Shown piece by piece: positions 1 through 8,211 of a DNA stretch of 64,000 nucleotides. The notes below the pieces were generated by a model. That model was not told the origin of the DNA and did not search any database. It saw only the letters and a list, made by a program, of their open reading frames with translations. Both the position numbers and the translations under genes were made by a program. The stretch's first letter is position 1. Each line of letters opens with the position of its first letter. The DNA comes from Enterococcus villorum (lineage in GTDB: Bacteria; Bacillota; Bacilli; Lactobacillales; Enterococcaceae), in assembly GCF_007990225.1 (NCBI RefSeq), contig NZ_BJWF01000004.1, positions 1 to 64,000 on the forward strand, in the 5' to 3' direction.

Positions 1-273
1 GTGCTACTTTCACTTGTACTTGTGTCCGTACTACTTTCACTTGTTGTAGTATCCGTATTATTTCTGTCACTCGTGTCTGTATCTGTACTGCTTTCACTTG
101 TTGTGGTGTCCGTACTGCTTTCACTTGTGTTGGTATCAGTACTGCTTTCACTTGTACTTGTGTCCGTGCTACTTTCACTTGTACTTGTGTCTGTACTACT
201 TTCACTTGTACTTGTGTCCGTACTACTTTCACTTATTGTGGTGTCTGTGCTACTTTCACTTGTACTTGTGTCC
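1..273 (-). repeat. 27-bp tandem repeat encoding Ser-rich stalk
   Basis: Ten near-identical units, nine of 27 bp and one of 30 bp (55-84), lie head to tail and are cut by the window edge. Each encodes nine residues of the form STSESSTDT. The unit length keeps the frame, so copy-number change would only alter stalk length. The plus-strand frame through this stretch is a repeat artefact. Confidence 0.9.
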
Positions 274-1283
274 GAATGATCAGGATCATCTATTGGAAAA
301 ATTTCATTGGGATCCCAACGATTAGTCGCTGCATTTAACGTAACATTTTTCCCGATAATTGTACCATCCATATTTTGATTAGCTGTCACATCTGCTTTTG
401 GAGCAATGATCGTTCCTTGAAATGGTGCATTAACCGCTAAGTTAGTTAACGAATTTTCAAAATTCCAAGAAATATTCGCATCGGAAAAATCTTCTGTTTC
501 ATGGTTTGTTCGATCATTGTAGTGAATTTGTGATTGAATCGCAAAATCAGCGGGCGCATTCACTACATTTATCACGAGTACTTTATTTTCTGGATTTAAA
601 ATATTAAGCGGTGTATTCATTTCTAATACTGAAGCATCGACATTTATCGAAACAAAGTTTGATTCTCCCATTCCAGTCACATCGATCGTTCGATTGTTCA
701 TATCAGGAAAATCATTCGATGTATAAGTTTTTGCTGGATTAAGAGCCATCAAAGTGCCTGAAGCCGCCTCTAATTTAGCAAATTCTGCTTCAAAATCAAT
801 ATAGACATTACCTGGGCGATCTTGATAAAGTTCTGAGGCAGATAAATGATCCACTCTTGAACCATTTACGACAGCACGATCATTTTCAATTCCTGTAGAA
901 ATAGAGGAACCGACAACAAATTTATTGATCCGATTATTATCTCCTGAAACAAAAGATGAACCAATCAATGAATCGGTCATTTGAACATAATTGATTTCTA
1001 ATTGAAGATCTCCACTAATAACATCTGTCCCAAAATTATTTTTTGCATCTAACTCTTTTGTTGCAATATTTCCATCTGTATGTGCATTTACTGTCGTCTT
1101 TCCTTTTGAAAAGACATGAAATTGAGAAGCAATCCCTAGTATCCCATAATCTCCAGTTAAATCATCTTAAATACTACCAGGATCCTGAGGTGTGTAAGTT
1201 TCTGCTATTACAGGTGTAGAAGCAAATAGATTCAAAAACAATATACCAGTAGCAACTATTTTTCCCATTCTACTTTTTAACAT
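1..1283 (-). pseudogene. choice-of-anchor A surface adhesin, interrupted by in-frame TAA, runs off window
   Basis: The frame starts at ATG 1283, preceded by AAAGGA. It encodes a clear signal peptide (residues 1-27, ending PVIA) and then, at codon 39 (1167-1169), a TAA stop. The same frame stays open from there to base 1. After the stop it encodes the start of a choice-of-anchor A fold (LGIASQFHVFSKG) and, near its end, the conserved APFQGTIIAPKADV and GTIIGKNVTL segments. A Ser/Thr/Glu/Asp repeat stalk follows and leaves the window. Proteins of this type are secreted, and usually wall-anchored by an LPXTG tail that would lie beyond base 1. A single base change could restore the frame. I see no convincing restart after the stop, so no exported product is expected unless the stop is read through. 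Confidence 0.8.
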
Positions 1284-1465
1284 TTTACATGTCCTTTCTT
1301 TACTCAAAACAAAATACAGTGGCGAGCGATAGGGCTCATTTTAATACGAATAAAAATCGGTGTCATTATAAAATAATAGAAAATGAGTGAAAATATTTTT
1401 CATAAAAAAATAAATTATAACAAATACCATTTAATAAAATAAGAATTTTACCGACATAAAGAGGA

Positions 1466-1498
1466 TAAAAAAAGAGTGAAAATCCATGTTTTTCACTC
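1466..1498 (-). terminator. rho-independent terminator after the GNAT gene
   Basis: Arms GAGTGAAAA (1474-1482) and TTTTCACTC (1490-1498) form a hairpin with a seven-base loop. On the minus strand it is followed by seven T. It lies downstream of the acetyltransferase gene. The rest of 1284-1575 is AT-rich and holds the adhesin promoter region, with no gene. Confidence 0.65.
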
Positions 1499-1575
1499 AA
1501 ATGGCTAACTAGATAACAATCATAATCATTTAAATATATTTATTAAAAAATAATAAGTTTATTCAAAAAAATAAA

Positions 1576-2139
1576 TTAAATGTTTTTTTGCATATGGTCA
1601 TAAGTATGATTGCTAATCTTTCTTTTCCCTACAACTTTAAACCCATGACGTTCGTATAGCTTCTTAGCTTTAGGATTTTTTTCATCCACACTCAGACCAA
1701 TGATATTTCGGCCTTTTTTTTCTGCTAATTTTGGTAAAGCTGAAAGTAACTGAGAACCAATCCCTTGTCCTCTAAATTCTTTTGAGACTGAGATAGAATC
1801 TAAATACCATTCCTCTGGAAATGTTTCTTGATCAATAAACAACTGTTCTGTTTCCACAATTCCATGCTTTTTTAAAATCGCTTTTAAGGGTTGATCAATC
1901 ATTGCTTCTTCTTCATCTGTATAGCCAAATGCTACCCCAGCTATTTTCCCATCAATTTCTTCCACTAATCCTCTCTTATAGCTGTAACGATAATCAGGAT
2001 CGGTAATGGCCTCTTCTAAAATTTCAATTGTTTTTTCTTTTCCATATTTTTGTAAAAATGGTAATTCCATGTCATTTAAAATAACCACAATAAGAGGCGC
2101 AATTTCACCAGCATCCTCTTTTTTTGCAAAACGTATCAT
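1576..2139 (-). CDS. GNAT family N-acetyltransferase
   Basis: This 187-residue protein has the GNAT acetyl-CoA binding signature RGQGIGSQLL at about residue 122, preceded by the usual beta-4 segment (WYLDSISVSKEF) and followed by KNPKAKKLYERHGFK, the typical last helix-turn. Family members move an acetyl group from acetyl-CoA to an amine on a small molecule or protein; the substrate cannot be read from sequence. The start is supported by AGGGAGAG upstream. The protein is soluble, with no signal peptide. A terminator follows, and the gene shares its strand with the small zinc-ribbon gene 40 bp upstream, so the two may be cotranscribed. Confidence 0.88.
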   Translation of the reverse strand: MIRFAKKEDAGEIAPLIVVILNDMELPFLQKYGKEKTIEILEEAITDPDYRYSYKRGLVEEIDGKIAGVAFGYTDEEEAMIDQPLKAILKKHGIVETEQLFIDQETFPEEWYLDSISVSKEFRGQGIGSQLLSALPKLAEKKGRNIIGLSVDEKNPKAKKLYERHGFKVVGKRKISNHTYDHMQKNI

Positions 2140-2178
2140 TTCTGTCTCTCCCTTTTAGCATTAAAAAATAAAGAAGTG

Positions 2179-2358
2179 TTATTTTAAATAATCTTCGATT
2201 TTTTGTGTAACAAAATAACCATGCGTAACAATCCGAGCTGCCTCTGATCTACAATAAGGACAAACAATTGGCATTTCTTTATCTGCATGTTCAACTACAT
2301 TATTTACTTCTTCATAAGAAAATTTTTTCCCACAATTAGGACATATCATCTTTTCCAT
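2179..2358 (-). CDS. small zinc-ribbon protein
   Basis: This is a 59-residue protein with two Cys knuckles, CPNC near the N terminus and CPYC about 27 residues later, which would bind one zinc ion. I chose the ATG at 2358 because AAAGGAAGG lies 9 bp upstream; an in-frame ATG at 2388 has no ribosome binding site. Function is unknown. Such proteins are often small nucleic-acid or protein binding adaptors, but nothing here shows a partner. Confidence 0.7.
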   Translation of the reverse strand: MEKMICPNCGKKFSYEEVNNVVEHADKEMPIVCPYCRSEAARIVTHGYFVTQKIEDYLK

Positions 2359-2437
2359 CTCAAACGCCTTCCTTTCTTTTTTACACATCTAGCTTACTCT
2401 TCTATTGAAAAAAAGAAAAACAATAACTATTGATCAT

Positions 2438-2956
2438 CTAGGCATCAATCAGCAGGGTATGAGTTTCCTTGTCCTCTGATAGCTTAATTTCATAGTACAG
2501 TTTACCTTTTTTTGTTAACAGACTCCAACTTTTTGCCTTTACATTCTTTTGACCACACTGCTTTATTGCTTCTTTCATCGCTATTTGAGGAAGTTTTATC
2601 AGGCTTATTTGCCCAACGTTAAATGTTGGCTTGTTTTTATATTCTCTTTGTTTAAGTGAATGAATCGTTGTTTTACCTGTCGTCGGATTAATAGCAACTT
2701 CCTTATCAGCTCCTATAAACAAATATTCAAAAGTATTATTTGTGGGCGATTCTATGTGCTCTTGTGGGCTAAATTGGATCGTCTGGACTTCTGTTTGATT
2801 TGTTGCGTCTTTAAAGATTGTTCCAGCTTTTTTCAATGAAATTTGATATTCCTGTTCACTGATATCATCGTAACAAAATGTAGCATCCAGTAATCCCAAA
2901 ATGGCAGTTAATCCCAATAATACAAGAATAGCTATTCCCAAAAAAATTTTTTTCAT
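2438..2956 (-). CDS. membrane-anchored protein of unknown function, possibly PepSY-like
   Basis: The 172-residue product has one N-terminal hydrophobic segment (residues 4-24) and an extracytoplasmic domain. The domain has two similar halves of the pattern helix then KEVAINPTTGK-like strand (near residue 85) and GKLYYEIKLS (near 152), which recalls PepSY domains. That assignment is by eye only. The start has a strong AGAGGGGGG ribosome binding site. There is no lipobox, so it is either a signal-anchored membrane protein or secreted. It neighbours small soluble genes that give no functional clue. Confidence 0.6.
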   Translation of the reverse strand: MKKIFLGIAILVLLGLTAILGLLDATFCYDDISEQEYQISLKKAGTIFKDATNQTEVQTIQFSPQEHIESPTNNTFEYLFIGADKEVAINPTTGKTTIHSLKQREYKNKPTFNVGQISLIKLPQIAMKEAIKQCGQKNVKAKSWSLLTKKGKLYYEIKLSEDKETHTLLIDA

Positions 2957-3052
2957 TTTTATCCATTCCCCCCTCTACTTTTTTTCAAGCATAACAAGAT
3001 TTTTTTCGTTTAAAAATCGAATGAAAGAAAGAAAAGGTGACAATTTTGTTAC

Positions 3053-3433
3053 TTATTCATGCAATTCTAAAGGTAACCCATCCGGATCAAAGAAAAACGT
3101 CATTTTTTTACCAGTGAAAGTGTCCACTCTGACAGGTTCCGTTTCAATCCCTTTTGAATGAAGTTCATCAATGACCGTTTCAATTTTTTCCACTTTAAAC
3201 GCAAGATGTCTGAGTCCACATGCTTCAGGATAACTTGGACGCTTTGGTGAGTTTGCTATTCCAAAGATTTCTAGTTCTGCCTGCCCTAGCTTTAGATCTA
3301 ATTTATAATCTCCTCGTTCTTTTCGATAATTTTCACGAATTACTTCAAATCCTAATTTATCAACATAAAATTCCCGAGATTTTTGATAATCTGAGACAAT
3401 AATTGCTACATGGTGGACGATAGATAGATTCAT
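3053..3433 (-). CDS. VOC family (glyoxalase-like) metalloprotein
   Basis: A single vicinal-oxygen-chelate protein of 126 residues with the two expected beta-alpha-beta-beta-beta modules. The module starts are VHHVAIIVSDYQKSREFY and LRHLAFKVEKIETVIDEL. Candidate metal ligands are His8, the Glu of LEIF near residue 55, His near 76 and the Glu of PLELHE at the C terminus. It most resembles the GloA2 or YaeR-like subgroup of short lactobacillal and enterococcal VOC proteins, whose substrate is not established. It is cytosolic. Confidence 0.82.
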   Translation of the reverse strand: MNLSIVHHVAIIVSDYQKSREFYVDKLGFEVIRENYRKERGDYKLDLKLGQAELEIFGIANSPKRPSYPEACGLRHLAFKVEKIETVIDELHSKGIETEPVRVDTFTGKKMTFFFDPDGLPLELHE

Positions 3434-3517
3434 GGGTGCGCTCCTTTTTTATATACTTATTTTTATAATAATAGTTTAACCTTTTATATAATAGCGCTAT
3501 TTTTTATTTTTATATAT

Positions 3518-3567
3518 AAAAAAATGGACAACATTCCATAACTATTGGATTGGTTCCCCATTTTTTT
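3518..3567. terminator. possible AT-rich terminator hairpin
   Basis: AAAAAAATGG (3518-3527) can pair with CCATTTTTTT (3558-3567) across a 30-base loop. It may end transcription from the gene at 3708-4988. A second inverted repeat, CTGCAAAT/ATTTGCAG at 3673-3696, lies closer to that gene but lacks a T tract. Confidence 0.35.
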
Positions 3568-3707
3568 ATTATTGCAATGTAAAGGTTTCTTATTTCAAGA
3601 AAACAAGTAAAAATATAGTAACATATACTATTTTAAATAGAAAGACTAAGAACATTTTGAAAATTAGTTCATCTGCAAATATTTTTTCATTTGCAGGTAG
3701 CACTCTT

Positions 3708-4988
3708 TCACAACAATCTTTTTAATAATTCCTTTGTTTCTGGTTTTTCGTTTTGTAAAAAATGTTCTAATTGTTGAAAATACAATAAAGCATATTGTTG
3801 CTCTTTCGTTAATGAATAATGATTGGCGGATAACTCTTCTATAATATTTGATACTTTCTGATTTTTTAAATCAATAGCAATTTGCTCCCATAAATCATCC
3901 GTTACCACTTTTTGATGTTTTTCTATCTTTTTATTTGCTTGTCTTTCTTTTCTCAAACTTTTTAAAAATCCATTTCTAATGACTCTAGGAATACTATCAA
4001 AAAAGCCTTCTGTAAAACCATAACGGCAATACTGTTGCCAAATAAAAAGACAAACTTTTACTTGGATAAACCGTTGACTCTGTGCATATTGTTCCATTTT
4101 TAATCGTTGTTCTTCATTTTGTTGTCGTTTTGTTGCTCGTAAAATTTGAATAAAAGTTTCAAAAAAAGCAAAAGATGGCTGTTCGCCACCTTCAATACCA
4201 ATTGCTGACCAATCTTTACGTAAGTAAATATGGTAGTTGTTTAAAAACGTCTCGACATCTTTGATCAGTTCTTCTGAAAAATCTTCAAATAGTTCTTTTT
4301 TCCCACGAATCGTTTTTGTCTGTCCTTTTAATTTTTGTTCGATGCAATGAATCTCACTTATCAGAGCTTGATAGTCCGCCACATAGATAGGCATACTAGC
4401 TTCTCGAAATTCCACTACCCTTTTCGTTAGTTTTTCATCAGGAAAATAAGGGTCTTTTAACTTTCGATTTTGGTATAGCATGAAGCAATACTCTTGCCAT
4501 AATTTTTCAGGAAAATCAATGTTTTGTTGCTTGAGCCAGAGCAACTCGTCTAATGCTAGATCAACTTTTGTCATTCCTTCATTGATTGATGTAGCTATTT
4601 TGGGACTGACATGCAAGTGCTCGGCAAAATGATTGATTCCTAAATGAAGTTTTTTCCCAGTGGTTGGTGATTGAACGATATATTGTACTTTTAACTCACG
4701 CCCGCAATCACAATATAATTTTTGTTGTCTGCGTTTCGTTCGAAAAAAAGGATTGATTTTAAAATCAGAAAAAAACCAATCAGTCGCAGCTAGATAATTT
4801 TCTTCGATGAATTGAGAATTGATTAAGTAGCGACGATGGCGATCGACTAATTGGCGTTGTTTTTTTGTTAGCTTTTCATAAATTTCCCAGCGCTGGCTAC
4901 TTGTATATTGTTTAGAAATTTTAATAGGGTAGAGTTTATTGATTTCTTTAGGAAACCACTCTTCAAATACCCTTTGCCAATCATTCAT
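3708..4988 (-). CDS. unrecognised 426-residue protein with a CxC pair
   Basis: I do not recognise this protein. It is soluble, rich in Lys, Gln and aromatic residues, and largely helical. A CDCGRELK segment near residue 112 is followed by HLGINHFAEHLHV, so two Cys and several His could form a small metal site. The C-terminal half is charged and coiled-coil-like. No signal peptide or membrane segment is seen. The ATG at 4988 follows a GGAACG-type site. It stands alone between the VOC gene and the pcp operon. The spacing of the CxC pair and histidines suggests nucleic-acid binding, which is only a guess. Confidence 0.6.
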   Translation of the reverse strand: MNDWQRVFEEWFPKEINKLYPIKISKQYTSSQRWEIYEKLTKKQRQLVDRHRRYLINSQFIEENYLAATDWFFSDFKINPFFRTKRRQQKLYCDCGRELKVQYIVQSPTTGKKLHLGINHFAEHLHVSPKIATSINEGMTKVDLALDELLWLKQQNIDFPEKLWQEYCFMLYQNRKLKDPYFPDEKLTKRVVEFREASMPIYVADYQALISEIHCIEQKLKGQTKTIRGKKELFEDFSEELIKDVETFLNNYHIYLRKDWSAIGIEGGEQPSFAFFETFIQILRATKRQQNEEQRLKMEQYAQSQRFIQVKVCLFIWQQYCRYGFTEGFFDSIPRVIRNGFLKSLRKERQANKKIEKHQKVVTDDLWEQIAIDLKNQKVSNIIEELSANHYSLTKEQQYALLYFQQLEHFLQNEKPETKELLKRLL

Positions 4989-5071
4989 CGTTCATCGTTC
5001 CTCTCCAAAAAGAATCGACTGGTAAGATTCTACCAGTCGATACAGTTGATCTCTTTTTCAACATTTTAAAA

Positions 5072-5716
5072 TTAGTGAGTCGTGCCTGCATTACCTGAAA
5101 TATCTTGTTCGTTTGTTACAGCCGCTTCTACTGCATAGGTTAAAGAAGCAGCAATATCATCCAATGACATAGATGGTGTGCCAACTGGGCGATCGATTAC
5201 TTGATCTGGTGAAAATGGTACGTGGATGAACCCACCACGAATCGTAGGGAATTTTGTTTCAATCAAGTGAAGCAAGCGATACATAATGTCATTGCAGACA
5301 AATGTACCTGCTGTGTAAGAAATATAAGCTGGTAAGCCATGATCATGCACATTTTTTGTCATAGCTTTAATTGGTAATGAAGTGAAATAAGCTGCCGGTC
5401 CTTCTGGTTCTAATGCTGCATCAAAAGGTTGATTTCCTTCATTATCTTCAATTCTAGCTTCAGCTAAGTTGATGGCCACGCGTTCAAAAGAAACAGCTGA
5501 ACGACCACCTGCTTGTCCAACACAGATGACGATTTCCGGTTGATGTTCTTCAATCGCTTCTTTAACAACTTGACTACTTTTAGCAAAAACTGTTGGGACT
5601 TCTACTTTAATAACTTGTGCACCTGCAATTTCATTAGGCATTTTTTTTACTGCTTCATAAGCTGGATTTACTTTATCTCCACCAAAAGGATCAAAGCCAG
5701 TTACTAGTACTTTCAT
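5072..5716 (-). CDS. pcp: pyrrolidone-carboxylate peptidase (pyroglutamyl peptidase I)
   Basis: This 214-residue cysteine peptidase removes N-terminal pyroglutamate from peptides in the cytosol. The family's catalytic triad is visible as Glu78 (VSFERVA), Cys141 (GTFVCND) and His165 (GGFIHVPF), and the N-terminal MKVLVTGFDPFGG is diagnostic. The ATG at 5716 has GGAGG 7-8 bp upstream and fits the family start; a longer frame to 5740 does not. It is the last gene of a three-gene operon with two membrane proteins, so the enzyme probably works on peptides whose oxoproline is then moved by the linked transporters. Confidence 0.95.
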   Translation of the reverse strand: MKVLVTGFDPFGGDKVNPAYEAVKKMPNEIAGAQVIKVEVPTVFAKSSQVVKEAIEEHQPEIVICVGQAGGRSAVSFERVAINLAEARIEDNEGNQPFDAALEPEGPAAYFTSLPIKAMTKNVHDHGLPAYISYTAGTFVCNDIMYRLLHLIETKFPTIRGGFIHVPFSPDQVIDRPVGTPSMSLDDIAASLTYAVEAAVTNEQDISGNAGTTH

Positions 5717-5772
5717 CTTACATTCCTCCATTATTATCAAAAATGAATTAACTACTATTATAAAGTTATCTC

Positions 5773-6717
5773 TTACTTAAATAAAATCATATACACGATC
5801 TGGAATACAAGCATAAAAATTGCAATAAATAATTGATTCTTGATAACACCATACTTATCTTTCATTTCTAACATGGCTACAGGTACTACATTGAAATTCG
5901 CAGCCATTGGCGTTAATAACGTTCCACAAAAACCACATGTTAAGGCAACCATCCCTACTAATGCTGGGTTAGCACCATGACTAAATACAAATGGCGCACC
6001 AATACCGACAGTCATCACTGTAATAGCTGCGAAAGCATTTCCCATAATTACTGTGAAAATGACCATCCCTAATGCATAAATAATAATACCAATATTTACG
6101 TTACCTTCTGGCACGATTTGACCGACAGCATTAGAAATCACGTTTCCTACACCTGCACTAGTAAATACCGCTCCTAATGAAGCTAAAAGCATTGGTAACA
6201 TACTTAAAGGACCAACTGTTCCTAACATGTCTGCTGCGTCATCAAGGAAAGTCGTTGGACGATTGTCTCGTGAAAAGACCATTAAGATAATCATCGCTGC
6301 AAATACACCAACACCCACTCCAACTAATGCACCTAACTTGGTAAACAATGCGAATAAAATAGCAAATACACCAATACTTAAAGCCGGAATGAAAATCTTC
6401 ATGCCCAATTTATCAGACATTTTTTCCATATATTGTTTTGAAGGCAAGCGACTTTCACCTTTACTTACTTTTTTCGCAATAGCTGGAATTGTCATAGCAA
6501 AAATCAAAATACCACTAGCAATTGGTGGCATCCAACGCCCCCCAGCAATAACTATACCTAAAACCGTCCAAAAGAAGGCCGAGCCATAACGATGGGGATT
6601 CGTTTTATCATTGATATTTCTAATGCCAGTATAAATAAGGACTAACCCCATGATGATATATAATATTTCTAATAATTTATCTCCTAATAAAATTTCAGGA
6701 TTTGTAAAAAAGCTCAT
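5773..6717 (-). CDS. DUF979 family membrane protein, likely transporter subunit
   Basis: A 314-residue integral membrane protein with about nine hydrophobic segments, recognisable as the DUF979 family. It starts one base after the stop of the DUF969 gene and sits directly upstream of pcp. DUF969 and DUF979 proteins are found as pairs and often next to pcp or oxoprolinase genes. I infer that the two together form a permease for pyroglutamate or a related small acid. The Gly- and Pro-rich re-entrant-like segments near residues 215-265 (ALGMVIFTVIMGNAFA, LLTPMAANFN) look like an ion-transporter core. Confidence 0.8.
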   Translation of the reverse strand: MSFFTNPEILLGDKLLEILYIIMGLVLIYTGIRNINDKTNPHRYGSAFFWTVLGIVIAGGRWMPPIASGILIFAMTIPAIAKKVSKGESRLPSKQYMEKMSDKLGMKIFIPALSIGVFAILFALFTKLGALVGVGVGVFAAMIILMVFSRDNRPTTFLDDAADMLGTVGPLSMLPMLLASLGAVFTSAGVGNVISNAVGQIVPEGNVNIGIIIYALGMVIFTVIMGNAFAAITVMTVGIGAPFVFSHGANPALVGMVALTCGFCGTLLTPMAANFNVVPVAMLEMKDKYGVIKNQLFIAIFMLVFQIVYMILFK

Positions 6718-6718
6718 G

Positions 6719-7405
6719 TTATTGCTCCTTTCCTGAGTAATATTTCTTGGCTATTTTCTTTTCTTTCAAATAGAAGTAAATACTTGAAACAATCAGCGCA
6801 ATAAGTGCTACTGGAACTTCTACCAAAGCAAGTTGTCCTAACGTTACTTCATAGCCAAGATCTTTCAACGTTGATTGAACAAGTAACGCTCCTGCTCCAC
6901 CTACGAATAAAACTTGTCCGAAGAACCAACAAATATTTTCCATTGCTGAAGACATACCTTTTAATTCTTCTTCATGTTGTGGATCAATTTCTAATCCTTT
7001 TGATTCGATCGTTCCTAAAGCCATTGGCATGATAATTGGTCGTACAAAGCCTGCTACTCCACCAAAACTAACATTGAAAGCAGCAAAAATCATACGAAAG
7101 ACGCCATAGATGTCAATAATCATCCCAGCTGATACTTTCTTAAAGCGTTTGATAAGAGAAGCAGCTGATTCTTTTAACCCGTTACGTTCCAATGTTCCTG
7201 TTGCAAGCATAATGATAATAAAAATAGCCATTCCTCGATTATTCACAAAACTTGTTCCTAAAGTTTCAAGCATGCCAACAATGCCTAAACCGCCTGTTAA
7301 GGCAGTAACCACAAGCGCTACCATGACAATCAAAATAGAGTCTAATTTTAGTGCAAAACCGATAATTACGATCAATACACCTAAAAGACTAAGATAATTT
7401 TCCAT
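6719..7405 (-). CDS. DUF969 family membrane protein, likely transporter subunit
   Basis: A 228-residue membrane protein of the DUF969 family with five or six hydrophobic segments. The conserved central stretch FAAFNVSFGGVAGFVRP (about residues 108-124) is visible. It is the first gene of the operon and has a strong GGGAGG site. It probably works with the DUF979 protein encoded immediately downstream, and the pair resembles a split version of a larger carboxylate permease. The direct partner role is inferred from adjacency and family co-occurrence. Confidence 0.8.
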   Translation of the reverse strand: MENYLSLLGVLIVIIGFALKLDSILIVMVALVVTALTGGLGIVGMLETLGTSFVNNRGMAIFIIIMLATGTLERNGLKESAASLIKRFKKVSAGMIIDIYGVFRMIFAAFNVSFGGVAGFVRPIIMPMALGTIESKGLEIDPQHEEELKGMSSAMENICWFFGQVLFVGGAGALLVQSTLKDLGYEVTLGQLALVEVPVALIALIVSSIYFYLKEKKIAKKYYSGKEQ

Positions 7406-7521
7406 TTGGTTTCCTCCCTAAAAATTACAAGATATTTTTTTATTATAAATCAAAATCCAATGAAAATATAGCTTAAATCCAATTTCTTCTTTCTATTTTT
7501 TTTAAATTCTGTTAATTTAAA

Positions 7522-7550
7522 ATAAAAATAAAAAATTGAGTGTCTGTCAA
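7522..7550 (-). promoter_or_regulatory. probable promoter of the DUF969-DUF979-pcp operon
   Basis: On the minus strand a perfect -35 TTGACA (7545-7550) is followed after 17 bp by TTTTAT (7522-7527), a 4/6 match to the -10 box. The leader to the first ATG is about 110 bp. Confidence 0.45.
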
Positions 7551-8105
7551 ATATATGTTTATTTTAAAAAAATCTTTCAGCTCTCTTATTTTTTGTCTCT
7601 TATTTTCTAAAAAAACGAATTATCAGCCATTATTGATTAAAAAAATGTGTTTATTTTTTTAGAAAAAGAGTGTTACAAACAAAAAAATAAATTTATTTCT
7701 GTTATTTTAATATAAGACGATTCTACTAATTTTTTGCATTTTTTTAGAATAAGTGGTAAATTTTTTCTATTCGCTAAATTTCTACGATGAAATTTCACTT
7801 TATATTTTAGTTTTATTTGTTAAAATAAATCATTCTATTTGTACAACTGTCAGAATAATTGTCCGTTTTTATTTTTCATCCAACGTAATTAAATATTTTT
7901 TCTAGAAATTTATCTTACGCCATTTAGATAGGAATCAGAACTGTTGATCCGGTTATCATAGTTTTTTCGCTTAACGATAAATCAACACTCCAAACGTTTC
8001 TTTCCGTTGTTTTATTGAAATAAAAATAATTCGTAGCCAGAGAGGTTTTTATTCTTGGTTTCCTTATCATGAGCATGACTGGGTTTGCATTTATATGACG
8101 TAAAT
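7551..8105. other. AT-rich intergenic region without a supported gene
   Basis: This 555-bp stretch between two minus-strand operons is rich in T and A runs. A minus-strand open frame (7924-8187) runs through the terminator at 8106-8184 and has no ribosome binding site, so I do not call it. Confidence 0.6.
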
Positions 8106-8184
8106 AAAAAAAGAGCCAAACAAACTTTTCTACTATTGAATGTTTCAACTTCAACCAATAGTTTTTGTTTGGCTCTTTTTTATC
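8106..8184 (-). terminator. long terminator hairpin after the antiporter gene
   Basis: AAAAAGAGCCAAACAAA (from 8108) pairs with TTTGTTTGGCTCTTTTT (to 8183), and an inner pair ACTATTG/CAATAGT extends the stem. On the minus strand it ends in a T-rich run. It follows the antiporter gene stop by about 30 bp. Confidence 0.85.
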
Positions 8185-8211
8185 CATTATTTATATTTAG
8201 CAACCGTCTTT

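Noticed and set aside
1-273. CRISPR-like array of 27-bp units
   Set aside because: The units are contiguous with no unique spacers and encode a continuous peptide.
1-325. Plus-strand open frames through the repeats
   Set aside because: Low-complexity shadows of the Ser-rich stalk on the minus strand, with no ribosome binding site.
7924-8187. 87-codon minus-strand frame
   Set aside because: It starts inside the terminator hairpin of the antiporter gene and lacks a ribosome binding site.
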